Below, piece by piece: positions 35,512-47,031 of a stretch of 64,000 bases of DNA (position 1 is its first letter; the number at the start of each line of letters is the position of its first letter). The stretch comes from an uncultured Alphaproteobacteria bacterium (GTDB lineage Bacteria > Pseudomonadota > Alphaproteobacteria > HIMB59): the NCBI GenBank assembly GCA_902599045.1, contig CACKEA010000002.1, positions 124,001-188,000 of the forward strand, read 5' to 3'. Under the pieces are notes generated by a model. That model worked only from the letters and a program-made list of their open reading frames with translations. It was not told the origin of the DNA and did not search any database. Both the position numbers and the translations under genes were made by a program.

Positions 35512-36445
35512 CTTCAGAAATTAACCTTAAATTAGATTGTATCTTATTCAAGATCTTAGTTTTTAGTGCTTCATTATACTCACTTATAGAAATTTCATAT
35601 GGTTTTATATTTTGGTCATAGAATTGTGCAAAATTGCTACTTGTGATTTTATCAAAAAATTGATGATATCTTTTTGGACACAACTCCTCTTCAAACTTAA
35701 ATAAAAATGTACCAGCTTCAGATGATATAGCTTCAGATATCATAGATATTGAGTCCCAAGTTACAATTTGTAAATGTGCCTGCGATAAAAGCTCTCCATA
35801 TTCTTTAGGGTTAAATAAATCATCAGACATATATATGTTTTCAGTATTAATTTTTGATAATTCCTCTAAAAGACTATTTGGTGTTCTTCTTGAGGGAATA
35901 ATATTTACATTAAATTTTTCACTTAGAAATTTAATTTCGTTAAGAATTTTTTTTTGCGTTTGTGGATTAAATTTAAAATATTTATTAGGACCGCCGATAA
36001 TAAAATTAATAATTTTATCATTTCTAACATTTTTATTAAATTTTATGTTATGTATTGCTAGCAGTGTTGAAATACAATTCTCTGAGTCTAAATTATCGTG
36101 CTCTGGGCAAACTATTAAATCAAATAAATTATGATTAACTTTCGGATTTTGAATATGAATATTAAAAATAAATTTTTTATATTTATTTTTTAAATATATA
36201 GAGGCTTTTACACTTTTTTTTCCGCAACTAATAAGAATGGTATTTTTATCAATTTTTAATGAAGAGAGATTAATATAAGCAAAACTACTGCTTGGTATTA
36301 ATTCAATTGGTAAGTATTTAAAAAAAGATTTTATTTTTAAATCAAAGTTTTTATAGTCCTCAGATATTAAGCTCGCTAATCCCTCTATCTGGCTTCTCAT
36401 ACCAGCAGCACCTTCGCTGATGGTAATTACATTAAATTTATTCAA
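35504..36445 (-). CDS. ELM1/GtrOC1-family putative glycosyltransferase-like protein
   Basis: 313 residues. Family signatures include SEGAAGMRSQIEGLA at the start, HIQNPKVNHNLFDLIVCPEHD, NFIIGGPNKYFKF, IIPSRRTPNSLLEEL and IVTWDSISMISEAISS. The family includes plant ELM1, linked to mitochondrial fission, and bacterial members with a GT-B-like fold; the biochemical role in bacteria is unknown. It starts 6 bases after greA and overlaps the oxygenase gene by 8 bases. The greA-ELM1-trxB association is common in alphaproteobacteria. Confidence 0.85.
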   Translation of the reverse strand: MNKFNVITISEGAAGMRSQIEGLASLISEDYKNFDLKIKSFFKYLPIELIPSSSFAYINLSSLKIDKNTILISCGKKSVKASIYLKNKYKKFIFNIHIQNPKVNHNLFDLIVCPEHDNLDSENCISTLLAIHNIKFNKNVRNDKIINFIIGGPNKYFKFNPQTQKKILNEIKFLSEKFNVNIIPSRRTPNSLLEELSKINTENIYMSDDLFNPKEYGELLSQAHLQIVTWDSISMISEAISSEAGTFLFKFEEELCPKRYHQFFDKITSSNFAQFYDQNIKPYEISISEYNEALKTKILNKIQSNLRLISEDA

Positions 36446-36451
36446 ATTTTA

Positions 36452-36925
36452 TTATTTAAATCTTACTGACTTAATTTCGTATGAGGTAATACCTTTTGGT
36501 GTAGAAACTTCTATGTAGTCACCTTTTTTTTTACCTATTAGTGCTCTTGCTATAGGGCTAGTAACAGATATTTTTTTTTGTTCAATGTCAGCTTCTACTT
36601 CTCCAACTAGTTGATACTTTGACTCTTTATCATTATCTAAGTTAATTATCGAAACTGTGGCTCCAAACTTTACTACAGTTCCTGATAGTTTTGATACATC
36701 AATCAGTTCAGCTTGAGAAATTATACTCTCTATTTCAGCTACTCTACCTTCAATAAAACTCTGTTTTTCACGAGCAGCGTGATACTCAGCATTTTCAGAG
36801 AGGTCTCCATTACTTCTAGCATCAGCAATTGCTTTTATAATAATTGGTCTTTCAACAGTTTTAAGATGCTTAAGTTCATCGAGGAGTTTTTTTTGCCCCT
36901 CTTCTGTCATTGGTATTTTTTCCAT
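36452..36925 (-). CDS. greA: transcription elongation factor GreA
   Basis: 157 residues, the normal length. The N-terminal coiled coil carries the acidic tip residues in DARSNGDLSENAEYHAAREKQ that reach the RNA polymerase active site to promote transcript cleavage; the C-terminal FKBP-like domain has SPIARALIGKKKGDYIEV. It is 70 bases downstream of carB on the same strand and begins the greA-ELM1-oxygenase-trxB run. Confidence 0.97.
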   Translation of the reverse strand: MEKIPMTEEGQKKLLDELKHLKTVERPIIIKAIADARSNGDLSENAEYHAAREKQSFIEGRVAEIESIISQAELIDVSKLSGTVVKFGATVSIINLDNDKESKYQLVGEVEADIEQKKISVTSPIARALIGKKKGDYIEVSTPKGITSYEIKSVRFK

Positions 36926-36995
36926 TTTTTAATACAATTTTTATTAAGTTGTAAAAAATATTGAATTTTCTTGGTTATTACAAATGAATTTTAAA

Positions 36996-39900
36996 TTAAA
37001 AAGAATGATGAATTTGTATAGGTTTTACAGAAATTGGCTTATTTTTTAATGTTATCAATGATTTTATTAATATTTTTGCACTTCTAAGGTTGGTATAGTA
37101 GGGAACATTAAGATCCACAGATGTTCTTCTTATTGTGAAACTATCAATTATTGCCTGTTTGTCCTCAGTTGTATTGATTACCAAATCTATCTTATTTTCC
37201 TTGATATATTCAACCACATGGGGGGATCCCTCAGCCACTTTATTAACTAAATTTGAAGAAATTCCCTCTTTCATCAAATAGTCGTGGGTGCCTTTCGTAG
37301 AAAATAAATTATAGCCATTATCTGTGAATGATTTAGCCATCTCAAATATATTTTGCTTATCCTCATCTTTAACAGAGATGAATATATTTTCTATATCATT
37401 TAGTTTCTGACCAGCACCAATTTGACTTTTTAAATAAGCTAAATAAAAATCCTCATCAATTCCCATAACTTCACCAGTGCTTTTCATCTCTGGTCCTAGA
37501 ATAACATCAGTATTTGGGAATTTGTTAAATGGAAATACAGCCTCTTTGATTGCAAAATATGGTAAAGAGCTATTATCAAATTCCTGATATTCTTTAGATA
37601 AAGTCTTACCAACTATTAATTCAGCTGCTATTCTAATAAATGGTATTCCTATGGCCTTTGCAAGAAATGGAATGGTTCTGCTAGCTCTAGGATTTGCTTC
37701 AAGAATAAAAATCTCATCATCTTTGATGGCATATTGAATATTCATTAAACCAAGTGTCTCTAGTTCAGTTGCAAGAGATATACTAAATTTTTTAATATCG
37801 GATATCACTTTATCATTAAGAGAGAAGGGGGGTATACTACAAGCACTATCACCCGAGTGAATACCAGCCTCTTCAATGTGTTCCATAATACCAGCTATCA
37901 TAGTATTACCTTGAATATCTCTTAATACATCAACATCAACCTCTTTTGCATTTTGAAGAAACTCATCAATTAAAATTACATTATTTTCTAATGCCCAGTA
38001 GTTTTGATCTATATAATCTTGCACATCATCTAAATGTGCCATTTTTTCCATCATCCTTCCACCCAAGACATATGAAGGTCTAAGCAGAATAGGAAACTTT
38101 AGTTTGGAAGACTTAGCAACAAGCTCTTTTGTTCCTAAAGAAATATCACTCTTTGGTTGTTTTAAACCTACTTTATTGATTAATTTTTGAAATCTCTCTC
38201 TGTCTTCTGATAAATCTATTGCTTCAAAAGAGGTGCCGAGTATCTTATAACCATACTCTTTGAGTTTGTTGGCTATTCTTAAAGGTGTTTGTCCACCAAA
38301 TTGGACTATTACCCCTTCTACAACACCGGTCTCATTTTCTTTATCAATTATATTTTTGACGTATTCAAAATCCAAAGGCTCGAAATAAAGTTTATCTGAA
38401 GTATCATAATCAGTTGAAACGGTCTCAGGATTACAATTAATCATAATTGTTTCATAACCAAGTTTCTGAAAAGATTTTACAGCTTGGACACAACAATAAT
38501 CAAATTCAATACCTTGTCCTATTCTGTTAGGACCAGAACCAAGAATGATAATCTTTTTTTTATCAGTAGGTCTAGACTCGCAGCTAAATTCGTTTATTTC
38601 AGAGACGAAAGTTGAATAAAGATAAGCAGTAGAGGAGTCGAATTCATTTCCACATGTATCTACTCTTTTAAATATCGTCTTTAAATTATTATTTTTTTGA
38701 AGATTATAAATCTTATCTATATTAATTTTTGTTAAATTACTTATGTGGTGATTTGAAAATCCAGTTTTTTTAGCTAATGTAAATAAATTTTTATCAAAGT
38801 TATTCCCTGCCTTTACTAACAACTGTTCGATATTGATAATTTCATTAATCTCTCTTAAAAAAAATAAATCTATATGTGTTAACTCACTTATTTTATTTAA
38901 AGATATTTTACGTCTTATAGCTTCTGCAACTACTAATAGCCTATCAGGTCTTTGTTTTGTAAGTAGATTTTTTAAATACTCATCTTCGAGATTTAACAAT
39001 TCGTGGCTAATATCCAAACCAAAGTTATCAGATTCTATCGAATAGAATGCTTTCAAAAGAGACTCTTTGAAAGTTCTACCTATAGACATAATTTCACCTA
39101 CTGATTTCATAGCAGTATTTAATTCACTAGGTGTTCCCTGAAATTTTTCAAAATTAAATTTTGGAATTTTGGTTACAATATAATCAATTGCTGGTTCAAA
39201 ACTCGCTGGAGTTACTTTGGTTATATCATTCTCCAACTCATCTAATGTGTAGCCAACTGCTAAGAGAGCAGCTATCTTAGCAATAGGGAACCCAGTGGCC
39301 TTGGATGCTAAGGCAGATGACCTACTGACCCTAGGATTCATTTCAATAATTAAAATTCTTCCATTTTTTGGATTTACTGCAAATTGAACATTAGAACCAC
39401 CAGTCTCTACACCTATTTTTCTTAGTATTGCAATACTTTGATTCCTTAATTTTTGATATTCTTTATCTGTTAAAGTAAGTGCTGGGGCTATGGTTATACT
39501 ATCGCCCGTATGTATTCCCATAGGATCTAAATTTTCTATTGAACAAACTATTATTGAATTATCTAAATTATCTCTTACTACTTCAAACTCAAACTCTTTC
39601 CAACCAATTAAAGATTCTTCGACAAGAGTCTTTGATACAGGACTCAAATCAATAGCATTTTTAACTTTGGAAATAAATTCATCTTTATCGTACACAATTC
39701 CACCACCCGTCCCCCCCAGCGTGTAAAAAGGTCTTAAAATTAATGGGAAACTGACTTCACTAACCATTTTCTTAAGGTCAGACTTATCATCAACTATAAT
39801 ACTAAATGGTGTCTCAAGCCCAATGTCAGACATAGCTTCAGCAAATAACTTTCTATCTTCTGCTACATCAATGGATCTAGGACTAGCACCTAAGATTTTG

Positions 39901-40238
39901 ATAGTGCTATTTTTAAAAAAACTCTCTTTATTTAATTCTCTAATTATATTTAGAGCTGTTTGACCTCCCATTGTTGGTAAAATTGCATCAGGTTTCTCTT
40001 TATCAATTATTTTTTTTACAATTTCTTTATCAATAGGTTCAATATAAGTTTTATCTGCAAACTCAGGATCTGTCATTATAGTAGCAGGATTTGAGTTAAC
40101 TAAGACAACCTCATAACCTTCTTTTTTTAGAGCTTTACACGCCTGACTACCAGAGTAATCAAATTCACATGCCTGCCCAATAATTATTGGACCCGAGCCA
40201 ATTACCAATATTTTAGAGATATCTTTTCTAGCTGGCAT
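36996..40238 (-). CDS. carB: carbamoyl-phosphate synthase large subunit
   Basis: 1080 residues, the full length. It makes carbamoyl phosphate for arginine and pyrimidine synthesis. Two homologous ATP-grasp halves are evident: [20 protein letters not shown] at the N-terminus and [20 protein letters not shown] about 560 residues later, each followed by its own ATP-binding loop ([24 protein letters not shown]). The C-terminal allosteric domain (about 940-1080) is present. The start overlaps carA by 11 bases. Confidence 0.98.
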   Translation of the reverse strand: MPARKDISKILVIGSGPIIIGQACEFDYSGSQACKALKKEGYEVVLVNSNPATIMTDPEFADKTYIEPIDKEIVKKIIDKEKPDAILPTMGGQTALNIIRELNKESFFKNSTIKILGASPRSIDVAEDRKLFAEAMSDIGLETPFSIIVDDKSDLKKMVSEVSFPLILRPFYTLGGTGGGIVYDKDEFISKVKNAIDLSPVSKTLVEESLIGWKEFEFEVVRDNLDNSIIVCSIENLDPMGIHTGDSITIAPALTLTDKEYQKLRNQSIAILRKIGVETGGSNVQFAVNPKNGRILIIEMNPRVSRSSALASKATGFPIAKIAALLAVGYTLDELENDITKVTPASFEPAIDYIVTKIPKFNFEKFQGTPSELNTAMKSVGEIMSIGRTFKESLLKAFYSIESDNFGLDISHELLNLEDEYLKNLLTKQRPDRLLVVAEAIRRKISLNKISELTHIDLFFLREINEIINIEQLLVKAGNNFDKNLFTLAKKTGFSNHHISNLTKINIDKIYNLQKNNNLKTIFKRVDTCGNEFDSSTAYLYSTFVSEINEFSCESRPTDKKKIIILGSGPNRIGQGIEFDYCCVQAVKSFQKLGYETIMINCNPETVSTDYDTSDKLYFEPLDFEYVKNIIDKENETGVVEGVIVQFGGQTPLRIANKLKEYGYKILGTSFEAIDLSEDRERFQKLINKVGLKQPKSDISLGTKELVAKSSKLKFPILLRPSYVLGGRMMEKMAHLDDVQDYIDQNYWALENNVILIDEFLQNAKEVDVDVLRDIQGNTMIAGIMEHIEEAGIHSGDSACSIPPFSLNDKVISDIKKFSISLATELETLGLMNIQYAIKDDEIFILEANPRASRTIPFLAKAIGIPFIRIAAELIVGKTLSKEYQEFDNSSLPYFAIKEAVFPFNKFPNTDVILGPEMKSTGEVMGIDEDFYLAYLKSQIGAGQKLNDIENIFISVKDEDKQNIFEMAKSFTDNGYNLFSTKGTHDYLMKEGISSNLVNKVAEGSPHVVEYIKENKIDLVINTTEDKQAIIDSFTIRRTSVDLNVPYYTNLRSAKILIKSLITLKNKPISVKPIQIHHSF

Positions 40239-41367
40239 TTTTATCCATTAGATTTATAAATTCATCAAAAAGATATCTACTATCATGTGGTCCTGGACTT
40301 GATTCCGGGTGATATTGTACAGAGAATAAGGGTTGATCTTTTGATTTCATCCCATCTATAGTTTTATCGAACAATGATTTATGAGTAATCTGTAATGAAG
40401 TTGGAAAATTATTTTCTAGAACAACAAATCCATGGTTTTGAGATGTTATTTCTACTTTGTCAGTATCTAAATTTTTTACTGGATGATTTCCTCCTCGATG
40501 ACCTTTTTCCATTCGAGCTGTTGAAGCATTAAATGCTAAGCTTAATATTTGATGACCTAGACATATACCAAATGTTGGAATTTTTTTATTTAGTAATTTA
40601 TTTAATTCAGGTTTTATATTCTCATAAACTTTTTTGGGATCACCTGGGCCATTACTTAAAAAAATGCCATCAAATTTTTTATTTATTATGTCGTTGGCTT
40701 TAAAATTCATATCAAATTCTTCTATATTACAATCTCTTGAGTATAAATTTTTCTTAATGTTATCCTTTGCACCAAAGTTTAAAAAAGCTATTAAGTATTT
40801 TTTTTTATTTTTTTCTTGCTCTTTTATTGTTAACTCTGAGGTAAAATCTTTAATAACATCATTTTCTTCTAGAGAAAGACTTTGATCTATTTGTGTACAA
40901 ATTTCTTCAATATTTTTGGTTTTAAAGTAATCTTCAGAGCATAACATAATGTTTTTTGGTCCAAAATTTCTTATAATTTTTGTTAAAGATCTTGTATCTA
41001 AATCAAAAAAAGCACAAGAATTTTGATCCATTATCCATTTTGCAAAACTAGTTTGAGCTCTCCAATTTGAACTTTGTTCAAATAATTCATTACTTATAAG
41101 ACCGGATGCATGTATTTTCCAAGACTCATAGTCTTCGTCGTTACATCCAACTATTCCTATTAATGGAAAGGTAAAGTTTATAAATTGGGATTTATACGAA
41201 GGGTCAGTTAAAATTTCTTGATAACCAGTCATACTGGTATTGAAGCAGATTTCAGCTATCTTAAAGTCTTCTTTTGATAGAAACTTACCTTTGAAAATAT
41301 AATTTTTATTATAAATTAAGTAACCGTTTTGATAATTAAGTTTTATTTTATTATCTAATACGGTCAT
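40228..41367 (-). CDS. carA: carbamoyl-phosphate synthase small subunit
   Basis: 379 residues. The C-terminal class I glutamine amidotransferase domain carries the catalytic Cys in [14 protein letters not shown] (about 266) and His/Glu in [17 protein letters not shown]. The N-terminal CPSase small-subunit domain has [17 protein letters not shown] and PLIGIVGCN. It supplies ammonia from glutamine to CarB. It overlaps carB by 11 bases and is divergent from yqeY with a 43-base gap. Confidence 0.98.
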   Translation of the reverse strand: MTVLDNKIKLNYQNGYLIYNKNYIFKGKFLSKEDFKIAEICFNTSMTGYQEILTDPSYKSQFINFTFPLIGIVGCNDEDYESWKIHASGLISNELFEQSSNWRAQTSFAKWIMDQNSCAFFDLDTRSLTKIIRNFGPKNIMLCSEDYFKTKNIEEICTQIDQSLSLEENDVIKDFTSELTIKEQEKNKKKYLIAFLNFGAKDNIKKNLYSRDCNIEEFDMNFKANDIINKKFDGIFLSNGPGDPKKVYENIKPELNKLLNKKIPTFGICLGHQILSLAFNASTARMEKGHRGGNHPVKNLDTDKVEITSQNHGFVVLENNFPTSLQITHKSLFDKTIDGMKSKDQPLFSVQYHPESSPGPHDSRYLFDEFINLMDKNAS

Positions 41368-41410
41368 ATTAAATCATGTGTATTAGTATATTATTAGAGG
41401 GGAAATTCAA

Positions 41411-41869
41411 ATGAGTTTGGCAAAAAAAATTTCTGAAGATGTTAAAAGTGCTTTAAAAGGCGGAGATAAGAAAAAACTTTCAATAGCAAGGTATATCTAT
41501 TCTGAGTTGAAAAATTTTCTAATCAAAGAGAATCTAGATAGGGATGTGATCAAGTTATCTGATGAAAACATAATCAAAATTATTAAGATCCAACTAAAAC
41601 AAAAAAAAGAATCATTGGAATTTGCCTTACAGACAAAAGTTCAAAGTAAAATCGATGACTTAGAATTTGACGTTAATTACCTAAATAATTTTCTCCCCAC
41701 TTTGATGGATGATGATTCCACTAAGAATATTATACTAGATCATATCAAAGAAAATAATTTAGAAAATAAAGATTTTGGAAGAATAATGGGTTTTTTGAAG
41801 CAAAATTATAATAATAAAATTGATATGAGTTTAGCTTCTAAAATTATCAAACATATTTTTAAAGAATGA
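41411..41869 (+). CDS. yqeY: GatB/YqeY domain protein
   Basis: 152 residues. Matches YqeY: an N-terminal KISEDVKSALKGGDKKKLSIARYIYSEL and C-terminal GRIMGFLKQNY, related to the tail domain of GatB that contacts tRNA in transamidation. Precise function unknown. A Shine-Dalgarno-like AGAGGGG lies about 10 bases upstream, unusual for this window where most starts lack one. It overlaps dnaG by 4 bases; yqeY-dnaG-rpoD is a common alphaproteobacterial order. Confidence 0.9.
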   Translation: MSLAKKISEDVKSALKGGDKKKLSIARYIYSELKNFLIKENLDRDVIKLSDENIIKIIKIQLKQKKESLEFALQTKVQSKIDDLEFDVNYLNNFLPTLMDDDSTKNIILDHIKENNLENKDFGRIMGFLKQNYNNKIDMSLASKIIKHIFKE

Positions 41870-43449
41870 CAGATGATAACATTAAAGAAGTTATAAATAG
41901 AACTTCCATAGTAGAAATTATTAATTCATCAGTTCCTTTAAAGAAAAAAGGAAGTAATTATTTTGGCCTTAGTCCTTTTAAAAAGGAAAAAACACCATCG
42001 TTTTCTGTTAATGAAGAAAAGAAAATATTTCATTGTTTTAGCACAGGAGAACACGGTAATGTGATTGATTTTTTGATTAAAGTGAAAGGATATAGTTTTA
42101 AAGATGCTTTGTATGAACTAGCTGATAAGGCAGGTATTGAATTAAGCTTTAAATTATCAAAATTAAATAATATTATTTATGAAATAAACTCATTTACAAA
42201 AGATATTTTTCATCAAAATTTATTAAATTCTAATAAACATTTAAATTATTTATTAAAAAAAAGAAAATTTGATATGAATACAATCCAAAGCTTTGAATTA
42301 GGATCATCTTTAAATTCATTTGATATTCAAAAAAAACTCTTAAATAATTTTGAAATTAAAAATTTGGTATCTGCTGGGATTTTCAGCAAAAATAAAAATT
42401 CTAAATTATTTTTTTCTAATAGAATTATGGTTCCCATAATTAATATGCAAAACAAAACTTTAGGCTTTGGTGGGAGAGTTATTGACGATAGTTTGCCAAA
42501 GTATATAAATACAGCTGAAACTAAGATTTTTAAAAAAAAACAAATCTTATTTAACGAAAAAATACTTAATAAACAAAATAGTAAAAAAATAATTCTCGTA
42601 GAGGGTTATTTTGATGTTATTAAATTGGAACAATGTGGTTTTAAAAATTGTATAGCTCCTCTGGGAACATCTATAAATCATGAGAAATTAATTGAAATAA
42701 CTAAAAAAGGTTTTGAGATAATAGTATGCCTCGACGGAGATGTAGCAGGAAGAAATGCTACTATAAGATTAATGAGTAACCTTCTGGGAGATAAAAATTT
42801 TGAACTTGGGATTAAATTTGTATTATTACCCAAAAATTTTGATCCAGATCAATTAATAGAGTCTAAAATGTCTGATACACTAAGCAGACTTATAGATCAA
42901 CCACTATCTATTGATGAACTAATAGAAAAGTATTTAGAAAAATTTAATAAAAGTACAGACATAGAGAGCCAGTTTAAAGGGTCAAAGGTATTAAAAAGTT
43001 TACTTACAAACATATCTAATGTTGATCTAAAGAAAATTCTTACTAAACATTTTGATAATATTAATTCAAAAAAAGTTAATCAAAAAGCCAGTAATAATTA
43101 TAATACTCAAAATCTAGTACTTAAATTTGATTTGAAATCAAAATTTTCTGCCGCTTTGATTATATTCTTTATTGAAAATCAATCTCAAAGAGAAAGGGTT
43201 TATGATTTAATAGCAACTGCTAAATTTGATGGTAAATTTAAAGAAATTAGAGACTTAGTTATTAAAAAAACTCTATTTAAATCAACAACTATTGAGATTT
43301 ATGCAGAATTAGACTCTAAGGGATTGAATTTTGCAAAAAATTTACTATTTTCTAATGAAGTTCGAAGACTGTGTAGATTTGCATCACCTAAGTTTAGTCA
43401 CGACCCTTACAATGAGATTGAAAAAACAATTAGTTTTATAAATAGTTAA
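41866..43449 (+). CDS. dnaG: DNA primase DnaG (zinc ligands mostly replaced)
   Basis: 527 residues, shorter than the usual 600 or so. The TOPRIM catalytic core is intact: [17 protein letters not shown], then [16 protein letters not shown]. The N-terminal zinc domain is recognisable ([15 protein letters not shown], then [17 protein letters not shown]), but the CxxH/CxxC ligands read S36, K39, C57 and T60, so only one is kept. It lays RNA primers for replication and contacts DnaB through its C-terminus, which is shortened or diverged. It starts inside yqeY and is followed 2 bases later by rpoD. Confidence 0.94.
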   Translation: MTDDNIKEVINRTSIVEIINSSVPLKKKGSNYFGLSPFKKEKTPSFSVNEEKKIFHCFSTGEHGNVIDFLIKVKGYSFKDALYELADKAGIELSFKLSKLNNIIYEINSFTKDIFHQNLLNSNKHLNYLLKKRKFDMNTIQSFELGSSLNSFDIQKKLLNNFEIKNLVSAGIFSKNKNSKLFFSNRIMVPIINMQNKTLGFGGRVIDDSLPKYINTAETKIFKKKQILFNEKILNKQNSKKIILVEGYFDVIKLEQCGFKNCIAPLGTSINHEKLIEITKKGFEIIVCLDGDVAGRNATIRLMSNLLGDKNFELGIKFVLLPKNFDPDQLIESKMSDTLSRLIDQPLSIDELIEKYLEKFNKSTDIESQFKGSKVLKSLLTNISNVDLKKILTKHFDNINSKKVNQKASNNYNTQNLVLKFDLKSKFSAALIIFFIENQSQRERVYDLIATAKFDGKFKEIRDLVIKKTLFKSTTIEIYAELDSKGLNFAKNLLFSNEVRRLCRFASPKFSHDPYNEIEKTISFINS

Positions 43450-43451
43450 AA

Positions 43452-45503
43452 ATGGCAAAAAAAAAAGTTACAACAAAAACTCCAAAAAAAAAAATTATTA
43501 AAAAAAAAGCTGTCTTAAAAAAAAATGCAAAAATATCAAAGACAAATAAAAAATCTAATAGCTCATCAAATCCATTAGAATTAATTTATAAAGAAAACGA
43601 AAACCAGCTTATTTCACTAATCACAAAAGAATTTGATAAAGATATTTCTTCAAAAGCAAAAACATATATCAAGTCTTACTCTAAAATTGAGGACCCTATT
43701 ATAACTGTAAATGATTTTTTAAACTACATTGAAAATCTTGATGAAGATCTCTTTAAATTATTCAAAGCTTATAACTCCTCTACAGACACAGTATCTTCAT
43801 CTTCAAACGACGAAACAGAAGAAGAAGAAAAATCTCCTGGGGCAAAGAGTGATGATCCTGTTCGAATGTATCTCAAAGAAATGGGTAACGTTGAGCTGCT
43901 TTCTAGAGAAGGCGAAATAGCAATTGCAAAAAGAATTGAGTCTGGGTTGGATAGAATGATGAATTCAATTCTTGAGTGTCCAGCTTCGATACATATTCTT
44001 AAAAAATGGATTGATCAAGTTAAACATAATGAAATTAATCTTAGAGAAATAGTTGACTTTGATGAATATTTTAATGAAGACAACGACCCTTATGCTAATT
44101 CTTCAAAAAGAAAAGAAATCCAGAAAATAATTAATGACAAAAAGAAAGCTCTTTTAAAAGAAAAGCAGCAATTGATGAAAGAACAAGGGATAGAAATAGA
44201 TAAAGAAAAACTTCAAGAAACATCAAATGAGGAAGATATTGAAAATGAGAGCTTTTCTATTTCTATAATAGAAGAGTTTTATAAACCTGAAATCTTAAAA
44301 AAATTAGATAGAGTTCTAGTACTGTCTGAAAACATAACTAAAATTAAAAAAAATAAGAATATTGCAAAAATTTCTGATTTAAAATCACTAAAAGAACTTA
44401 AAAAATATCAGGATGAGATACTTAATTACTTTAATGAAATAAAAATTAAGCCTCATAAGCTAGAAGAGATAATTACTCATCTTTATTCAATTAATAAGGA
44501 GATACAGTCAAAAGAGGTCTCTTTATTAACCTTGGCAACACAAAATAAAATAGGAAGAGATGTCTTTTTAAAACACCATAATTTAAAAGACACTTATACA
44601 CTTTACCAAAAACATATGATTTCTGCAGATGAGTCGTTTAAAGCTCTATTTCAAAAAAATACTGATAAATTAAAAGTAATCTATAAAGAAGTTTTAAGTT
44701 TATCTAAAATAGCAAATCAAAATACAATTGAATTCAAGGAGAAGGTCAGAGAAATACAATCTGGCCAAAGAACAGCTAATCAAGCTAAAAAAGAGATGAT
44801 TGAGGCTAATTTACGCTTAGTTATTTCAATTGCAAAAAAATATACAAATAGGGGTCTTCAGTTTTTAGACCTTATTCAAGAGGGAAATATAGGCTTAATG
44901 AAAGCAGTTGATAAATTTGAATATAGAAGAGGTTATAAATTCTCTACTTATGCAACATGGTGGATTAGACAGGCAATTACTAGATCTATCGCAGATCAAG
45001 CGAGAACTATTCGTATACCAGTGCATATGATTGAAACAATAAATAAAATAGTTAGATCAAGTAGACAATTAATTTTAGAGTTGGGAAGAGAACCTACGCC
45101 AGAAGAATTATCTGTTAGACTTAAAATGCCAATTGAAAAAGTTAGAAAAGTTTTAAAAATAGCAAAAGAACCAGTTAGTTTAGAGACACCGATAGGTGAT
45201 GATGATGATAGTTTTCTTGGTGATTTTATCGAGGATAAAAACGCAGTTATCCCTGAAGATGCAGTAATGCAATTAAATCTTAGAGAAACAACAACCAAAA
45301 TACTTTCTACGTTGACACCTAGAGAGGAAAGAGTTTTGAGGATGAGATTTGGTATAGGAATGTCATCTGACCACACTTTAGAAGAAGTAGGTCAGCAATT
45401 TAGTGTTACTAGAGAAAGAATTAGACAAATTGAGGCAAAAGCATTAAGAAAACTAAAACACCCTATAAGATCTAAAAAACTTAAGTCTTTTATGGACTCT
45501 TAA
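43452..45503 (+). CDS. rpoD: RNA polymerase primary sigma factor
   Basis: 683 residues. The Lys-rich N-terminus ([14 protein letters not shown]) and acidic region precede the conserved sigma-70 regions: 1.2 ([21 protein letters not shown]), 2 ([20 protein letters not shown] and [20 protein letters not shown]), 3 and 4 ([20 protein letters not shown]). A long non-conserved insert lies between 1.2 and 2. It should direct the housekeeping promoters, consistent with TTTACA/TATAAT pairs seen in this window. It is the third gene of yqeY-dnaG-rpoD. Confidence 0.98.
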   Translation: MAKKKVTTKTPKKKIIKKKAVLKKNAKISKTNKKSNSSSNPLELIYKENENQLISLITKEFDKDISSKAKTYIKSYSKIEDPIITVNDFLNYIENLDEDLFKLFKAYNSSTDTVSSSSNDETEEEEKSPGAKSDDPVRMYLKEMGNVELLSREGEIAIAKRIESGLDRMMNSILECPASIHILKKWIDQVKHNEINLREIVDFDEYFNEDNDPYANSSKRKEIQKIINDKKKALLKEKQQLMKEQGIEIDKEKLQETSNEEDIENESFSISIIEEFYKPEILKKLDRVLVLSENITKIKKNKNIAKISDLKSLKELKKYQDEILNYFNEIKIKPHKLEEIITHLYSINKEIQSKEVSLLTLATQNKIGRDVFLKHHNLKDTYTLYQKHMISADESFKALFQKNTDKLKVIYKEVLSLSKIANQNTIEFKEKVREIQSGQRTANQAKKEMIEANLRLVISIAKKYTNRGLQFLDLIQEGNIGLMKAVDKFEYRRGYKFSTYATWWIRQAITRSIADQARTIRIPVHMIETINKIVRSSRQLILELGREPTPEELSVRLKMPIEKVRKVLKIAKEPVSLETPIGDDDDSFLGDFIEDKNAVIPEDAVMQLNLRETTTKILSTLTPREERVLRMRFGIGMSSDHTLEEVGQQFSVTRERIRQIEAKALRKLKHPIRSKKLKSFMDS

Positions 45504-45544
45504 AATTATCGTTAATTAAAATTCTTGTTTTTTTTTCATAAGAT

Positions 45545-45550
45545 TATAAT
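45545..45550 (+). promoter_or_regulatory. -10 box of the tRNA-Ile promoter
   Basis: A perfect TATAAT sits 18 bases before the tRNA. A TTCTTG at 45522-45527 is at 17-base spacing as a weak -35. It suggests the tRNA has its own promoter rather than depending on rpoD readthrough. Confidence 0.4.
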
Positions 45551-45568
45551 AGTAACAATTCTAATCAC

Positions 45569-45645
45569 GGGCCTGTAGTTCAGTTGGTTAGAACGCGGTG
45601 CTCATAACGCCGTTGTCGCAGGTTCGAGTCCTGCCGGGCCCACCA
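45569..45645 (+). tRNA. tRNA-Ile2 (CAT, probably lysidine-modified)
   Basis: A complete 77-base cloverleaf with encoded CCA: acceptor GGGCCTG/CGGGCCC, D stem GTTC/GAAC, anticodon stem CGGTG/CGCCG, loop CTCATAA, T arm GCAGG-TTCGAGT-CCTGC. The anticodon is CAT. G1-C72 pairing excludes an initiator. The C4-G69 and C5-G68 pairs are those TilS uses to choose tRNA-Ile2 over elongator tRNA-Met in E. coli, so isoleucine (AUA) is favoured. Elongator Met remains possible. Confidence 0.88.
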
Positions 45646-45659
45646 ACATAAAAATAATT

Positions 45660-46226
45660 TTATATTTTTTGTATCTCGATTATTAAAGCTTCTAAACTAC
45701 CTCTATTTTTTCTCAATATTTTATTAAATTCTGATTTTTTGGTTACAAAATAAGATGTGTTCTCAACTATAACATCTATAATTTTAAATGATGACCCTGT
45801 ATCTATAACCTTCCAATAGAGATTAGCTGAGGATTTTTTATCAGAAATTATTGATTTAACTATGAAAATATTATCTTTTATATCAACATCTTTAAGTATT
45901 ATCGAACTTGAAGAATTTGAATTGGCTAATTTGTATATAGTCTTTATCAAATAATCTGTAAAAACATCCAAATATAATGATAATTCATTTTTGGAGCTTT
46001 TGTTAACTATATTCTCTCCAATAAGGCCATAGGCGATTGACTTAATAGCAAAATTTTTGTTTATGAAATACTTATAATTTTCGTAATTTTCATTCTCAGT
46101 TCCTTCATTATTATTAATTATTTCTAAGAACTGATTAGACTCCTTTTTAAACCATTCTGAAACCTCTGAGGCTTGAAGGTTAGAAAAAGAAAAAATAATA
46201 CTAAATAGAATTAGTAAAGTTCTCAT
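45660..46226 (-). CDS. mlaC: MlaC-like phospholipid-binding periplasmic protein
   Basis: 188 residues with a signal peptide (MRTLLILFSIIFSFSNLQAS). The size, INKNFAIKSIAYGLIG near residue 55, the helical LYLDVFTDYLIKTIYKLA and the final IVENTSYFVTKKSEFNKIL agree with MlaC/Ttg2D, which ferries phospholipids between the Mla outer- and inner-membrane complexes. It follows mlaA by 27 bases on the same strand. The mlaBDEF genes are not in the window. Sequence is quite divergent. Confidence 0.8.
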   Translation of the reverse strand: MRTLLILFSIIFSFSNLQASEVSEWFKKESNQFLEIINNNEGTENENYENYKYFINKNFAIKSIAYGLIGENIVNKSSKNELSLYLDVFTDYLIKTIYKLANSNSSSSIILKDVDIKDNIFIVKSIISDKKSSANLYWKVIDTGSSFKIIDVIVENTSYFVTKKSEFNKILRKNRGSLEALIIEIQKI

Positions 46227-46253
46227 AATGCCAAGTAAATATAGTTTGACAAA

Positions 46254-46994
46254 CTATTCAATATAAATTTTTGGTACAGGTAAATTTTGTATATATTCCT
46301 CTTCAAGTTGAGCATTTCTGTTTTGATAATAAATAGACTTTATCATTTCATATCTATCTGAGGAAGCGCCTCTAACTTTATCTAATTGATCGTCTACTTC
46401 AACTCTCTCATTCAATCCATTTCCTATTGCCACATATCCCCTATTTGGAACACTATTTGAAATAGGATCCACAAAATATTCAACTACATCTCCACTAAAA
46501 TCTCTTAGATTGCTTGGGCCTATAATTGGTACAATTATATAAGGACCACTTGATACACCACCTTTGGCAAGAGTAATTCCAAAATCTGTCTCATTCTTTT
46601 CCATTCCTACTCTTGAGGCTACGTCAATAGTACCTATGCTAGTAATAGTATTAATTGTAAATCTTCCCAACGAATTGAGTGATTTATAAAATTCTCCTTG
46701 AAAAATAAAAGATACAGATCTTATTGGTTCCTTTAAATTACTAAAAAAATTAGATACTCCTTTTTCTACTGGTTCTGGGGCTATAAATTTGTAAGTTTTG
46801 ACAATTGGCCTAATAGCAATATCGTCAATAAAGAAATTAAAATTTAAAATTGCTCTGTTTATTGGCTCTATTGGATCATATATTTCATCATACGAAATTC
46901 CTGATACTGTCTCTTCCTCATTAGAGTAAGAGAGAGGTATTTGTAAAAATGTTACAGATATTATTAAAAGAATTACTTTCAAATGTTTTTGCAT
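46254..46994 (-). CDS. mlaA: MlaA/VacJ family protein (no lipobox)
   Basis: 246 residues. The family core is intact: DPIEPINRAILNFNFFIDD, FFSNLKEPIRSVSFIFQGEF, GPYIIVPIIGPSNLRDFSGDVVEYFVDPI. MlaA removes phospholipids from the outer leaflet of the outer membrane. The signal peptide (MQKHLKVILLIISVTFLQIPLSYS) has no cysteine, so it is not a classical lipoprotein as E. coli MlaA is. With the next gene it forms a two-gene operon, as in other alphaproteobacteria. Confidence 0.9.
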   Translation of the reverse strand: MQKHLKVILLIISVTFLQIPLSYSNEEETVSGISYDEIYDPIEPINRAILNFNFFIDDIAIRPIVKTYKFIAPEPVEKGVSNFFSNLKEPIRSVSFIFQGEFYKSLNSLGRFTINTITSIGTIDVASRVGMEKNETDFGITLAKGGVSSGPYIIVPIIGPSNLRDFSGDVVEYFVDPISNSVPNRGYVAIGNGLNERVEVDDQLDKVRGASSDRYEMIKSIYYQNRNAQLEEEYIQNLPVPKIYIE

Positions 46995-47031
46995 TACGTA
47001 AAATCTTGATTCATTATATTACAATCAATTT

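Noticed and set aside
44996-45376. 126-codon minus-strand frame in rpoD
   Set aside because: Antisense to the conserved sigma regions 3-4; no independent support.
45569-45645. Initiator tRNA-fMet
   Set aside because: The G1-C72 pair and absence of three consecutive G-C pairs in the anticodon stem exclude an initiator.
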